A stretch of DNA of 64,000 nucleotides from Chryseobacterium binzhouense (GCF_007474545.1 NZ_VKOG01000004.1:1-64000), one strand, 5' to 3'; numbered from the stretch's first letter, positions 45,513-55,185 are shown. A program made the numbers and translations. The notes: generated by a model from the letters alone, not told the origin.

Positions 45513-48500
45513 TTAAATACATACATGATCTGCAATGGTAACACTATGCTGTTTGGCAGACACCAGAATAGATTTTGGGTCTACTTCAATGAGCGACTGT
45601 CTCTGTAAAACATCATTCACCAGGATCTTGATGCCATCAATATAATCTACGTAATACAGCTGCTCCAGATAGTTAATCAACTGATTTACATTTAATTTGA
45701 TATTAAAATCAATATCTTTAGTATCTGTAAAAGCCCACGGTGAAATGTATTTTTTAATATCTTCGTCCAGCTGTCTGATATAAAATGTCTCATCATACTG
45801 CTCAAAGAATTTCACCTTTGTTTCTACTTTTGCTTCTTTGTAATTCGGGTTGATAACCTGAGCTTTTACGTGCATTGTATTCAGTTGGTTCACGTAGTTT
45901 TCAATTTTATTCAGGGTGGCTCTGCTTACTCTTGGCTGATAAATATCAAAAGCATTTTTATTTTTAAGATTCGGAACCACCATCAAGGTGACGTGTCCCG
46001 GAGCCATGTATGATTTTTCAGAAGTGTGGTTTAAACATTTTACCTTAAAGACTTCCGGAAATTCCTGCAAAACCAGATGTTCGTAATCCCACTGTGTGAT
46101 GGCTCTGTTTTTATGTCTCAATCTTTCGCTTACTCTCCTGTAAAACTCAGCATCCGTTTCTTTGTATTTTCCATCGAATGAATTGTAAGGCTGACTGACA
46201 GATTTTACCTGCGGAACTCTCATAATCAGTTTAGAAATCGTATTGTCTTCCAGACCGTTATTCAAATGAGAAAGATCATTATCCTGATTCTGGAATGTTG
46301 CCAAAACAGCCTGAGTATAAATTCCCTGAATTTTGCAGACCGCATCATAACTTCTTCCTGATTTTGCTCTTATCCACACCAATTGATCCGTAAATCTTGT
46401 ATGATTAATGTTTATATCTTTAGGAATTTTAAACTTGACAATACCGGATTCCAGAAATTTTCTTGTGTCGTTTTGCAGCATAGATTTAGACAGATCAATC
46501 CAGGTATTGCCGGAAAGAATACTCCATTCTATATATTCTTTTTCCGAAAATGTTTTTGCCAAAGGATTTTCACTTCCTTCCAACATCTGAACCAAAAGCG
46601 AAACCGTCATTTGTGGCATTGCATCCAGACCGATGTACAATTCGCCTCCGTCCTGATGTACAGGTACAATACTTTTTGTATCTACTTCTTTTTCGTATTG
46701 TCCGAAAACATCTTCATGGTATATTTGTACTCCGTCATTTTTTGAAGCTAAACCGTCTGTATCTTTTCTTAAATAAGAATAGGCAGTTTCCTGTGCGCTG
46801 TAATTCAACTCTATATCTTCAGCGAAAGGAATATAAGGTTCATTAGGAATTAGTTTATTTTTTTCTGAACCACTTGATAAAGCCAGTGTATACAATTTTG
46901 GATAAACATCCTGTAATGAAGACTGATTCAATGTCAAACGGATCGCTTCGCTCGTTCCCGACTCATTGCTGCTGATAGAAAACTGGGTTTTGTAACCATC
47001 TTTTCCTTTACTGAATAAATTAATATCCTGCGCTTTAGGATACCAGATTTCCTCTTCCAATAATGCAGTATTTGCTTTAAAATATGCATCTGAAGTTACA
47101 ATGGATGGGGTTTCTAAAGCTCCAAAAGCACTTAAACTGATGTTTTGATTAGGCTGAATGATATATCCATTGTACAAATCTTTTATAGAATCCGGCGTGT
47201 TTTTCCAATTGATGGTAATGTCTGCTTTTTTCCATTTTTTAGAAAACATTTCAGGACATTTGATATAAAAATTAGATCCTTTAATTGGCTGTGCAGTAAA
47301 CGGATAATAAGGTTTTTCTGCATTTAATTCGCCATTATCATTTTCAATCTGAACAGATTTTATTCCTTTTACATCAACCGATATTGCTATGTTTTTAATG
47401 TCATTTTCCGCAAGAGCCTGATAGACATCATAGTCATTTTTACCATCAATTATAAATCGTATAATCGGTAAATTAGTTTGAAAGTTTTCTAATAATACCT
47501 TTTTATTATAATTGACAACAGCAGGGAAATTTCTAGGCAATACAAATGACAATGACAACGAAACCGGTTGTTGTACTGGTGTTGATACTGCTCTGCCATT
47601 TTCATCAAGCCTTACGCATTTAAATTCTTCTACACCAGATAACCATTCTTTTTCACCGCTGCAAAGTACTTTAATTGTGTCCTTAATATCCTCATCTTTA
47701 AGGTCTTTCAGTTTTTGGGTAAACTTATTTTGGAAATTAATGGTAATGCTTATCTTTCTGTCACCTTCTTTCAAATCGAATAATGATGACGCTATTGAGA
47801 AACCTAATTTTGCTTTCGGAAGTTCTTTAAAAATAGATTTATTGGGAAGTGTTTCATCAGAATTATATCCGAAAGGCCACCAATAATTGCTTTCCTCCGG
47901 CAGTTTTTCGCCCAGCCCGTCAGCAGAATTGGCTACAGGAGCTATTTTCAGCTCTTTTTTCTCGGCATCGTTTAAAAAACTTTTAATCTCAACTACTTTT
48001 GCCTGATTGGCGATGAGTTCTTTTCCGGTTTTGTAAATACGCTTTTTTCCGTTGGCATCTTTATCACCGTCTAAAAGTGTTCCTTCCTGAATTCTTTCCT
48101 GAATTGCTTTTTTGGCTAATTCAAAAATCACATAGACTTTGTCTTCTTTGGCATCGTTTTTTTCGATCTGAAGGATTTCGTTGTAGTAAAAATCCAGATG
48201 TCTTTTCGTTAAATTATTGAAAGCATTTTTTGAGAAATCCAATAATTTCAGGAAACAGACAAATAAGGTAAGGTGGGGCGTAAGGTTGCTGTCTTGCTCA
48301 AACTGGGAAATAAGATCTGTAACCTGTTTCTTCATGCTTTTGTATTCTACGCTTTCTCTGCGCGGAATTGCATTAGCATCATCACCAAAGAAGAAATTTC
48401 CCCAATTTCCCTGTGGCGTTGCTGCATCATCTTTGTCAAAAAAATTTATATGTTTTGCAAAGTTGTTTGCGAATAACAGCCAATCAAACAAATCAAAATC

Positions 48501-48596
48501 GTGCAATTCGAGATTGCCGGGGTCTAATTCTGCTAAAAAGCGCTGCATTTGTGATTTTCCTTCACGATAATGTGAAAATGTATCTGTTTTTTTCAT
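45513..48596 (-). CDS. eCIS baseplate protein, J/gp47 family (Afp11-like)
   Basis: A 1027-aa protein. The N-terminal 150 residues are helical. The C-terminal part (about 780-1000) is the baseplate J-like domain, with ETDAEFYRRVSERLRHKNRA, ITQWDYEHLVLQEFPEVFKV and GHVTLMVVPNLKN. In phages and injection systems this protein (gp6/Afp11) forms the ring holding the wedges. It is longer than phage homologues; the extra central beta-rich section may carry a system-specific outer shell. Upstream neighbours are gp25 and PAAR. Confidence 0.8.
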   Translation of the reverse strand: MKKTDTFSHYREGKSQMQRFLAELDPGNLELHDFDLFDWLLFANNFAKHINFFDKDDAATPQGNWGNFFFGDDANAIPRRESVEYKSMKKQVTDLISQFEQDSNLTPHLTLFVCFLKLLDFSKNAFNNLTKRHLDFYYNEILQIEKNDAKEDKVYVIFELAKKAIQERIQEGTLLDGDKDANGKKRIYKTGKELIANQAKVVEIKSFLNDAEKKELKIAPVANSADGLGEKLPEESNYWWPFGYNSDETLPNKSIFKELPKAKLGFSIASSLFDLKEGDRKISITINFQNKFTQKLKDLKDEDIKDTIKVLCSGEKEWLSGVEEFKCVRLDENGRAVSTPVQQPVSLSLSFVLPRNFPAVVNYNKKVLLENFQTNLPIIRFIIDGKNDYDVYQALAENDIKNIAISVDVKGIKSVQIENDNGELNAEKPYYPFTAQPIKGSNFYIKCPEMFSKKWKKADITINWKNTPDSIKDLYNGYIIQPNQNISLSAFGALETPSIVTSDAYFKANTALLEEEIWYPKAQDINLFSKGKDGYKTQFSISSNESGTSEAIRLTLNQSSLQDVYPKLYTLALSSGSEKNKLIPNEPYIPFAEDIELNYSAQETAYSYLRKDTDGLASKNDGVQIYHEDVFGQYEKEVDTKSIVPVHQDGGELYIGLDAMPQMTVSLLVQMLEGSENPLAKTFSEKEYIEWSILSGNTWIDLSKSMLQNDTRKFLESGIVKFKIPKDININHTRFTDQLVWIRAKSGRSYDAVCKIQGIYTQAVLATFQNQDNDLSHLNNGLEDNTISKLIMRVPQVKSVSQPYNSFDGKYKETDAEFYRRVSERLRHKNRAITQWDYEHLVLQEFPEVFKVKCLNHTSEKSYMAPGHVTLMVVPNLKNKNAFDIYQPRVSRATLNKIENYVNQLNTMHVKAQVINPNYKEAKVETKVKFFEQYDETFYIRQLDEDIKKYISPWAFTDTKDIDFNIKLNVNQLINYLEQLYYVDYIDGIKILVNDVLQRQSLIEVDPKSILVSAKQHSVTIADHVCI

Positions 48597-48685
48597 TTGT
48601 TTATATTTAATTTTCTATGGTCAGATGCAATACTTAATGTAATGTTTTGGTGTATTCAAAATGGTTACAGACATCCCGTAATTAT

Positions 48686-49096
48686 TTATATTTCAGTAGC
48701 TTCACCTTTATAGAAAGGGAAAACAATATTGCTTCTTGTATTGGTATTCCTTACTTCGTAATCTATTTTTATCAACACTTCTCCCTCCAGTTCTTCCTGA
48801 GAATCTATATCAATGCTTAAAATATTTATTCTGGGTTCGTGGTATAAAATGGCACGCTCGATAATTCCTTTCATCTGGGTGATGAGCGTTAAATTCAATG
48901 GTTTAAAAAGCATTTCCTGCAGATCGCATCCGTAGTCGGGAAACATCACACGTTCTCCGGGACGTGTTGAAAGTAAAATGATCAAACTGTTGTTGATGTC
49001 TTCCACATCTGTGGTCATGATCAGCTTTCCTTCGGTCTCATTAAACTCAGGCGGAAAACTCCAGCCTGTTCCTAAAAAATCTGTATTTATTTTCAT
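48686..49096 (-). CDS. GPW/gp25 family baseplate protein (Afp9-like)
   Basis: A 136-aa protein of the gp25 family. It starts FLGTGWSFPPEF and has DINNSLIILLSTRPGERVMF followed by PDYGCDLQEMLFKPLN, the core signature. In contractile systems it links sheath to baseplate and starts sheath assembly. Length is normal. It lies between the PAAR gene and baseplate J, the usual order. Confidence 0.9.
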   Translation of the reverse strand: MKINTDFLGTGWSFPPEFNETEGKLIMTTDVEDINNSLIILLSTRPGERVMFPDYGCDLQEMLFKPLNLTLITQMKGIIERAILYHEPRINILSIDIDSQEELEGEVLIKIDYEVRNTNTRSNIVFPFYKGEATEI

Positions 49097-49103
49097 ATAG
49101 GTA

Positions 49104-49214
49104 TCAATTGTTTTTAGTGATATGCAATCGCTGATTTTCTGGAGAATTTTGTCTGAACATCAATCGTGGCGATTTCATACATTGTTGTATATATTTATTG
49201 GAAGCATCCTGCAT
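49104..49214 (-). CDS. Possible 36-aa ORF between PAAR and gp25
   Basis: An ATG-started frame (QDASNKYIQQCMKSPRLMFR, then QNSPENQRLHITKNN) that ends 7 bases before the gp25 start and fills most of a 175-base gap in a tightly packed operon. I do not recognise it. It could be a short structural gene, a leader peptide or chance. Confidence 0.25.
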   Translation of the reverse strand: MQDASNKYIQQCMKSPRLMFRQNSPENQRLHITKNN

Positions 49215-49271
49215 CGGTAACGCACCCTTTGCGTAGCCGTTTTTTTGCTGATATTAATTTTCTTTAAAAAA

Positions 49272-49562
49272 TTATCCGCCTATTAAAACAGTAGCTTCAC
49301 CTGCGGTAATCACGCCTCCGTGAGCTGTAGAATCTCCCATTCTTGCGGCTGGTTTTCCGCCAATCATCACACTTGAAGATCCTGCTGCAATAGTATCCGG
49401 AGGACCAGTGCATATTGCTTTATCTCCTACTCTCGCTGCGGGTTTCCCTCCGATTAATACGGTGGGTTCTCCTGCCGGAATGATGGGTCCGCCAACGTGC
49501 GGCGTGGTTCCCGTTACCATCGGACAGGTATGCATATCTGTAATTCTTGCTGCCGGTTTCAT
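49272..49562 (-). CDS. PAAR-type spike-tip protein (Afp10-like)
   Basis: A 96-aa Gly/Pro-rich protein with PAAR repeats: PAARITDMHTC, GGPIIPAGEPTVLIGGKPAARVGD, SVMIGGKPAARMGD. It folds as a sharp cone at the end of the VgrG-like spike and pierces the target membrane. It starts 2 bases after the VgrG-like gene stop. Confidence 0.93.
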   Translation of the reverse strand: MKPAARITDMHTCPMVTGTTPHVGGPIIPAGEPTVLIGGKPAARVGDKAICTGPPDTIAAGSSSVMIGGKPAARMGDSTAHGGVITAGEATVLIGG

Positions 49563-49564
49563 GA

Positions 49565-51310
49565 TTAATTGATTTTTACCTGAGAGCCTTTTACGACGGT
49601 TACTGCTCCTGATTTCAGTTCTGAACCCGAACTTCCTTCTGCTTTGAACTGTGCCGATGCTTTTACATTAATATTCTTTCCTTCCATCGTAATATCTCCT
49701 TTCGCTTTAATTTTAATGTCTTTTCCGCTTTCCATACTGATTCCGTCTTTATTAAGCGTAAGAATATTAGAATGTTCATCTTCTATTTTGATAACGTCTT
49801 CATCTTCATTTACAATCAGTTTTTTACCTTTTGGAGTTTCAAGGGTGTAAGAAATTTTATCATCATTAAAGATCATTTTCATTTCGCTTCGGGTAACAAA
49901 TCCTTTTTCATGGTTGTCATCTGAAGCTACAATGGGAGCCGGTTTTGCACTGCTGTTCAGCATTCCCAGAACTACTGCGTCATTGGGATCATCATTAATA
50001 AATCCGATAATTACCTCATCTCCAATTTCAGGTCTGAAGAATGATCCTCTGTTTTCTCCTGCATCAAGTGTGGCTACTCTCGCCCAGATTCCTTCCTCTT
50101 CGTTATTGATAATCGGGATCTGCACCAAAATTCTGTCCTCTCCATCCGGATCAGATTCCAATTGAGAAACTTTTCCGATATGCAAACCGCTGATCGACGG
50201 AATAATTCCTGAACCCGGCATTTCGCTTACATCATACGTTTCTGAAAACCAGGTTGGAGAAAGCCCGAATTGTGCATCAACCAGCCAATTTCCATCTGCA
50301 ATTTCATGACGAACTCCTGTTACGTATATTTTTCCGTTAAAACGGTTTCCTACTCCCTGAAGTGTTAATGTAACTCCAGGTTTTACCGCCGGAATTCCCT
50401 GGAATTTTACTCTTCCTCTCGTTTTTGCCAACTGTTGGAAAGTTGCTTTGGCATCACTCCAATCTTGAAGTTCGCTTTGGGTAAGATTTCCTCCGTGTTT
50501 CAATTGCAAATCTTCAATTCCAAATACTTTTGCTAAATCATCTGATGAAAGATTTCCGTTGAGTTTTACCGCCGGATCCTGAGCTTCCACTTCAGTAAGT
50601 TCCTGATCGGTATAGCTCCAGCTTTTGGCTGTAATTTTTTTAAACTGATCTCTTGCATCTATTTCTCCGTCAAACTCATGTATTGATGATCCGTAAACAA
50701 CTGTTTCTACTTCTTTTTTGCTAAAATCCGGCTTCGCAATTTTAATTGCTCCATCTTCTGTAAAGCAAAGTTTCCCATTTGCCTGAGCTCTTGTAAGCAT
50801 AAAATCCCAATCAGAAGATTGGTACTGAACCAATTCTTTGTGTGAATTTGAAGTTGCTTCAACATCGGCAGTCAAACCGCTGTTACCAATCAGTTCCTCA
50901 ATAATATCGCTGTCTTTACTGTCGTAGAAATACTTACTTTTTCTGCCTAAAGTCATTTTCACCGCTTTATCTCTGCATTCTATGATGAGGTAAGAAGAGC
51001 CGTTTCTCACTTTTATATTGTGCTTTACAACCACTCCTTTAAAAATAGTCTCCTCTTTAGAATGATAACCGGCTGTGATTTCAATTTCTTTTCCGGGAAC
51101 CAGCAGTTCTTCATTACTTAGTTTAAAATCCTGTTCCGGTACACTTCCATCCAAAATAACAATGCGGGCGTAAGGAATTCTGTTGACTTCTTTTTCCACT
51201 ACAATGCTTTTCACACCGTACTTTCCGGGCAGTTCTGTTCCTTCTGACATTACTTTAAAAGTGATCAGGTCAGAATTTTTTGCCGTCTGTATGTATCCGC
51301 TATTGTTCAT
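49565..51310 (-). CDS. VgrG-like spike protein (Afp8-like)
   Basis: A 581-aa fusion of gp27-like and gp5-like parts. The N-terminal 370 residues form the hub. An OB domain follows at about 372-450 (GKVSQLESDPDGEDRILVQI, GSFFRPEIGDEVIIGFINDD, PNDAVVLGMLNS). The C-terminus is a beta-helix needle with short repeats (ITMEGKNINVKASAQF). It should trimerise to make the central spike carrying the PAAR tip. No effector domain is attached. Confidence 0.92.
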   Translation of the reverse strand: MNNSGYIQTAKNSDLITFKVMSEGTELPGKYGVKSIVVEKEVNRIPYARIVILDGSVPEQDFKLSNEELLVPGKEIEITAGYHSKEETIFKGVVVKHNIKVRNGSSYLIIECRDKAVKMTLGRKSKYFYDSKDSDIIEELIGNSGLTADVEATSNSHKELVQYQSSDWDFMLTRAQANGKLCFTEDGAIKIAKPDFSKKEVETVVYGSSIHEFDGEIDARDQFKKITAKSWSYTDQELTEVEAQDPAVKLNGNLSSDDLAKVFGIEDLQLKHGGNLTQSELQDWSDAKATFQQLAKTRGRVKFQGIPAVKPGVTLTLQGVGNRFNGKIYVTGVRHEIADGNWLVDAQFGLSPTWFSETYDVSEMPGSGIIPSISGLHIGKVSQLESDPDGEDRILVQIPIINNEEEGIWARVATLDAGENRGSFFRPEIGDEVIIGFINDDPNDAVVLGMLNSSAKPAPIVASDDNHEKGFVTRSEMKMIFNDDKISYTLETPKGKKLIVNEDEDVIKIEDEHSNILTLNKDGISMESGKDIKIKAKGDITMEGKNINVKASAQFKAEGSSGSELKSGAVTVVKGSQVKIN

Positions 51311-51311
51311 G

Positions 51312-52058
51312 TTATGCTATTTTTTCTATGGGTGGAAAGTAGAGTTCGGTTCCTGGTTTTAACTGTCTGAAATTGATTAAGCCATTCACTTTAGCGACTT
51401 CCAGATAATATTTAGAATCTCCGTAAATTCTTTCGGTCATTAAAGGAAGCGTGTCTCCGTCTTGTACAATTCTTTTGTGGGTAAGATCGGGGGAACTTCT
51501 TTTTAGTCTTGCTGCACTAAGTTCCTGACTAACAGCTCCTACAAAAGTTGCCTTACCGATTGCTCTTAAAGGAATTCCGTCTTTATTAAATAATTTATAG
51601 TCTACTGAAAACTCTGAAAGAATGCCTTCATATTCAAATTCTCCCCAATTAATAATGACATGATAAGGTTTATGAATCTTACCGTCATAATTTCCTGTAG
51701 CTATATAAAAATCAGCTAATTGGTCTAGGACAGCCTTTTTTGCAAAGGAGCTTTTATTTTTAATTTTATTTATTAAAGTATTACCAGAATTCTTTTGAGT
51801 TACTCCTGTTCCATCAAACAAAAACTCAAATTGTAAACTCGGAGGAAGTGATTTACTATGCTTCGGATCGCCTGTAGCTCCTCCTTCAGGAATCTCATTA
51901 TTGTATTCTATCTTATGATTTATAGAAAAACTGGTAGGATTAATCAGAACATAGAAAGGATTCTCGGCTCCATTAGGAAATTTTTGTATTTTTTTTCCTG
52001 ATTTATATTTAGAATCTTCGTAAGCCGTTATTTTTAATTTATCGATTTGCCCTCTCAT
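51312..52058 (-). CDS. Tube-initiating LysM protein (Afp7-like)
   Basis: A 248-aa protein: the N-terminal CIS tube-protein domain (NPFYVLINPTSFSINHKIEY) and a C-terminal LysM at about 195-245 (RIVQDGDTLPLMTERIYGDS, LKPGTELYFPP). In Afp-type systems it connects the spike to the inner tube and to the baseplate. It starts at base 52058, overlapping the DUF5908 stop by one base, and ends 2 bases before the spike gene. Confidence 0.88.
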   Translation of the reverse strand: MRGQIDKLKITAYEDSKYKSGKKIQKFPNGAENPFYVLINPTSFSINHKIEYNNEIPEGGATGDPKHSKSLPPSLQFEFLFDGTGVTQKNSGNTLINKIKNKSSFAKKAVLDQLADFYIATGNYDGKIHKPYHVIINWGEFEYEGILSEFSVDYKLFNKDGIPLRAIGKATFVGAVSQELSAARLKRSSPDLTHKRIVQDGDTLPLMTERIYGDSKYYLEVAKVNGLINFRQLKPGTELYFPPIEKIA

Positions 52059-52219
52059 TACCTTTCTTTTTTACGTTTATCAATATTTACTACCTGCTCT
52101 ACGCTTTCAGTTATAGCCTGCATGATTTTTCCTTCATTTACCGATGTGGCAGTTGTCGTTGCTGTTGCTTTTTCGTCCACATTTATCTTAATGTGAAGTT
52201 CTTTTATTTCTATTGGCAT
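52058..52219 (-). CDS. DUF5908-like small eCIS protein
   Basis: A 53-aa frame: PIEIKELHIKINVDEKATAT, then a Thr/Ala stretch, GKIMQAITESVEQVV and a basic end DKRKKER. The start PIEIxELHIK is the recognisable mark of DUF5908 proteins, found in injection-system operons just before the LysM gene. The stop overlaps the LysM start (TAATG type). The role is unknown. It is too short for a routine 60-aa cut-off. Confidence 0.8.
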   Translation of the reverse strand: MPIEIKELHIKINVDEKATATTTATSVNEGKIMQAITESVEQVVNIDKRKKER

Positions 52220-52291
52220 TTCGTTTATTTTTAATTATTTTTTATACGTAAAAAACTTAAAACCAATTATTTAACGTATTTATTTATAAAA

Positions 52292-52409
52292 ATCTAAGCA
52301 CATAAAGAGTGCGTTCAGCCTTGTGATAGACCAATCTTTTATTCTTTTTATGAAAATTTATTTTTGCTGAATGTTATCAGAAAACTAATACACAAATATG
52401 TGCTTAGAT
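52292..52409. repeat. Long-range inverted repeat between tube and baseplate modules
   Basis: ATCTAAGCACATA (52292-52304) and its exact reverse complement (52397-52409) enclose 92 bases. An inner pair TTCAGC (52314-52319) / GCTGAA (52367-52372) also matches. In the minus-strand transcript this would fold into a two-tier stem-loop right after the third tube gene. Likely an attenuator or mRNA-stability element separating highly expressed tube/sheath from low-copy baseplate genes. Confidence 0.7.
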
Positions 52410-52421
52410 ATGATTTAGAAA

Positions 52422-52889
52422 TTACAAGCCTAAGCTTGCTAACGATGAAGGTATTGTGAAATATCTGTATTTCAGCTCTATTGTTTCAATAGCAAGTTTG
52501 CTTTCTTCGGCGTTGAATTCTGATACTTCCCATCTTACAGGATATGCCCCGACTACATTCCAGACCATTAAAGGTGCAGTAGACTGAAGACCTCCTGAAA
52601 GAGAAACGATCAAATCTCTCGGTTCAAACTCGAAGTTTTCCATGGCGTTTCTACACCAGCTTATCAATCCTGAACTTACGATCAATCCTCGTTTAAGAAC
52701 TAAATTGGGATATCTTGGTCTTAAAGGAAGCTGATGAGTAAATCTGTTTTCGCCTCCTTCGGCATATTCTTCAGTTCCGATTTCTGTAGATAAACCAGAT
52801 ATAGACTGAAATCTGGAGTCAATACCCTCTGTTGTCGAGATCCCGTTAACAATGAAAGAGAAACTGGTGGGAGGATATAAAACTGCCAT
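52422..52889 (-). CDS. eCIS tube-like protein (Afp5-like, gp19 family)
   Basis: A 155-aa phage-tail-tube-family protein more distant from the two other tube genes. It has SFIVNGISTTEGIDSRFQSI, GLSTEIGTEEYAEGGENRF and the ending IETIELKYRYFTI. In Afp/PVC a separate tube variant (Afp5) makes the first ring above the spike. Its position, last of the tube genes and just before the baseplate genes, fits that. Confidence 0.85.
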   Translation of the reverse strand: MAVLYPPTSFSFIVNGISTTEGIDSRFQSISGLSTEIGTEEYAEGGENRFTHQLPLRPRYPNLVLKRGLIVSSGLISWCRNAMENFEFEPRDLIVSLSGGLQSTAPLMVWNVVGAYPVRWEVSEFNAEESKLAIETIELKYRYFTIPSSLASLGL

Positions 52890-52891
52890 GA

Positions 52892-53323
52892 TTAGTTATT
52901 TTCAATAGTTAATCCTTCGTGTGCAATTTCTAAGGTTTCGATAGCCACCTCGTTTCCTTCAGCTTTTAAATCGGTTGAATTCAATTTAAGCGGGAAAGCA
53001 TTTTTCACTTTCCATGTTACTGCAGGTTCTCCGTTTTCGTCTAAAAGAGAAATCGTAATCGATCTTCTTTCTACCGTATTCATCTGAATCGTCTGGAACC
53101 ACTCGAAATATTCGTTATCACTTTTGAAAGTTCCTCTTTTTAAAGTAATATTGCTGAATGTTTTAAGTCCTGGCATTTTGATTTTGCTGAAATCAGGGCT
53201 TGCTCCGTGTCTGTATTCAATTAAAGCTGCTTCAGCATTTAGTCCGCTTACTTCCTGGAATCCTACTTTTGTCCCGCCCCAATCTACTTCAAAGGCAAAC
53301 TTTACTAATGGATATGTACTCAT
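52892..53323 (-). CDS. eCIS inner-tube protein copy 2 (gp19 family, Afp1-like)
   Basis: A 143-aa tail-tube protein: PLVKFAFEVDWGGTKVGFQE, EVSGLNAEAALIEYRHGASP, IKMPGLKTFSNITLKRGTF, and the ending AIETLEIAHEGLTIENN. It stacks as hexamers to make the channel holding the cargo. It differs from the copy at 54722-55153 by only two residues that I can see (Ser/Asn and Phe/Leu near 70), so the two arose from a recent duplication or are kept alike by gene conversion. Confidence 0.93.
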   Translation of the reverse strand: MSTYPLVKFAFEVDWGGTKVGFQEVSGLNAEAALIEYRHGASPDFSKIKMPGLKTFSNITLKRGTFKSDNEYFEWFQTIQMNTVERRSITISLLDENGEPAVTWKVKNAFPLKLNSTDLKAEGNEVAIETLEIAHEGLTIENN

Positions 53324-53355
53324 AATTTTTATATTTTATTGTTATTAATTAATTT

Positions 53356-54696
53356 TTATGCTTCCTGTAATTTGTGTGAAAAACGAAGCACAATAAATTC
53401 TGCCGGACGTACTGCAGCCATACCTATTTCAATCACCATATTTCCTTCTAAAATATCCTGTGCAGACATTGTTTTATTCAAACCAACACTTACATAATAA
53501 GCTTCTTCCGGCTTGCTTCCTGCCAACGCGCCATCCTGCCATTGCTGATTCAGGAAATTTTCGATCATTGTCTGAACACGAATCCAAGTATTCGCAGTAT
53601 TCGGTTCAAAAACGAAACGCTCTGTCGCTTTTTTCACAGATTCTTCTACCATGTTGAAGAAACGACGTACCGAGATGTATCTCCATTCATTGCTGTTACC
53701 ATCAAGCGTTCTTGCGCCCCAAACCAAAGTTCCTTTTCCTGTGAAAGATCTGATTGCATTAATCGATTTTCCTGTGTCAGGATTTACGTTAAGACTCATT
53801 TGCTCTTCATGAGAAACTTTTACGGTTGGTGCAACTACATAATTAAGTCCAACATTAGCCGGTGCTTTCCATACTCCGGAAGTGCTGTCTACTTTTGCAT
53901 AAACTCCCGCCATTGCAGATGATGGAGCCATTACTACTTTTTTAGATTCGATTGCATTTTTAATTCTATTGTATTTAGCAGAATCTGAGATCTTTAATGA
54001 TTTTAAATCCAAAGTAGTATTGAGACCTGTTTTAACAACAACATCATAATTATAGCTTAGAACGGTTTCCAGTTTTGGATAATAAGCAGCTCCATATTTT
54101 AGTCTTTTACCGCTCGGTCCTACACCCGGACCTGCAGCTCCTTTAAATTCAGCAACTTCTCCAACAACATCCATAATGACAAATCTGTCTTTCATCATTT
54201 CTGCCTGATCCAAAGCTTTCTCGTACAATTTATATGCTTGGCTCGCTAATGCTTCAGCATCCGGGAAAACAATAAGCGTTGGCTCGTCTTCTTTTTCTAA
54301 TAATTTCAGACCCGCTTCCAGTTCTGCTTGTTCCACTAAATTGTCCTCATCATCTTCGTCCTGAAATGTATTTACTGAGACAATATAGCAAGCTCCTCCA
54401 CCATTCGCAAAGTACATTTGCATCGCATAATACATTTTGAATTGACTTGGAGTTACTACCGCAGTAGTAGTAAATACTCCATTGCTGTCTGCTGTGTCAG
54501 TAATTTCAAAAGTTTCTTCTTTTGCCATTCCGAAGATTGCTTCGTATTCCAACATTGAAGAAATTCTTGTCGGTTCATTTTTTGGTCCCTTTTCTGTATA
54601 TCCGATAAAAGCAGGGATAGCCGTTTCTACTTGTGCTACTGATGGCGGGAATTTTGCAATTTCCTCTACGTAGACTCCTGGTGTTTTGTAATTCAT
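53356..54696 (-). CDS. eCIS sheath protein copy 2 (Afp2/3-like)
   Basis: A 446-aa contractile sheath protein. The N-terminus NYKTPGVYVEEIAKFPPSVA and the C-terminal domain (NTWIRVQTMIENFLNQQWQD, GALAGSKPEEAYYVSVGLNK, RPAEFIVLRFSHKLQEA) are the family hallmarks. Contraction of the sheath drives the tube into the target. The middle domain (about 130-220) differs most from the second sheath gene, as expected for the exposed part. Confidence 0.95.
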   Translation of the reverse strand: MNYKTPGVYVEEIAKFPPSVAQVETAIPAFIGYTEKGPKNEPTRISSMLEYEAIFGMAKEETFEITDTADSNGVFTTTAVVTPSQFKMYYAMQMYFANGGGACYIVSVNTFQDEDDEDNLVEQAELEAGLKLLEKEDEPTLIVFPDAEALASQAYKLYEKALDQAEMMKDRFVIMDVVGEVAEFKGAAGPGVGPSGKRLKYGAAYYPKLETVLSYNYDVVVKTGLNTTLDLKSLKISDSAKYNRIKNAIESKKVVMAPSSAMAGVYAKVDSTSGVWKAPANVGLNYVVAPTVKVSHEEQMSLNVNPDTGKSINAIRSFTGKGTLVWGARTLDGNSNEWRYISVRRFFNMVEESVKKATERFVFEPNTANTWIRVQTMIENFLNQQWQDGALAGSKPEEAYYVSVGLNKTMSAQDILEGNMVIEIGMAAVRPAEFIVLRFSHKLQEA

Positions 54697-54721
54697 TTTG
54701 TTAAAAATTTAAAGTTAATAT

Positions 54722-55153
54722 TTAGTTATTTTCAATAGTTAGTCCTTCGTGTGCAATTTCTAAGGTTTCGATAGCCACCTCGTTTCCTTCAGCTTTCAAG
54801 TCTGTTGAATTCAATTTAAGCGGGAAAGCATTTTTCACTTTCCAAGTTACCGCAGGTTCTCCGTTTTCGTCTAAAAGAGAAATCGTGATCGATCTTCTTT
54901 CTACCGTATTCATCTGAATCGTTTGGAACCATTCAAGATATTCGTTATCATTTTTGAAAGTTCCTCTTTTTAAAGTAATATTGCTGAAAGTTTTCAGTCC
55001 CGGCATTTTGATTTTGCTGAAATCAGGGCTTGCTCCGTGTCTGTATTCAATTAAAGCTGCTTCAGCATTAAGTCCGCTTACTTCCTGAAATCCTACTTTT
55101 GTTCCGCCCCAATCTACTTCAAAGGCAAACTTTACTAATGGATATGTACTCAT
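54722..55153 (-). CDS. eCIS inner-tube protein copy 1 (gp19 family, Afp1-like)
   Basis: A 143-aa tail-tube protein, almost identical to the copy at 52892-53323 in protein and largely also in DNA. It sits between the two sheath genes, so the operon carries two sheath-tube pairs in a row. Confidence 0.93.
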   Translation of the reverse strand: MSTYPLVKFAFEVDWGGTKVGFQEVSGLNAEAALIEYRHGASPDFSKIKMPGLKTFSNITLKRGTFKNDNEYLEWFQTIQMNTVERRSITISLLDENGEPAVTWKVKNAFPLKLNSTDLKAEGNEVAIETLEIAHEGLTIENN

Positions 55154-55185
55154 AATTTTTTATATTTTTTGTTATTAATTAATTT

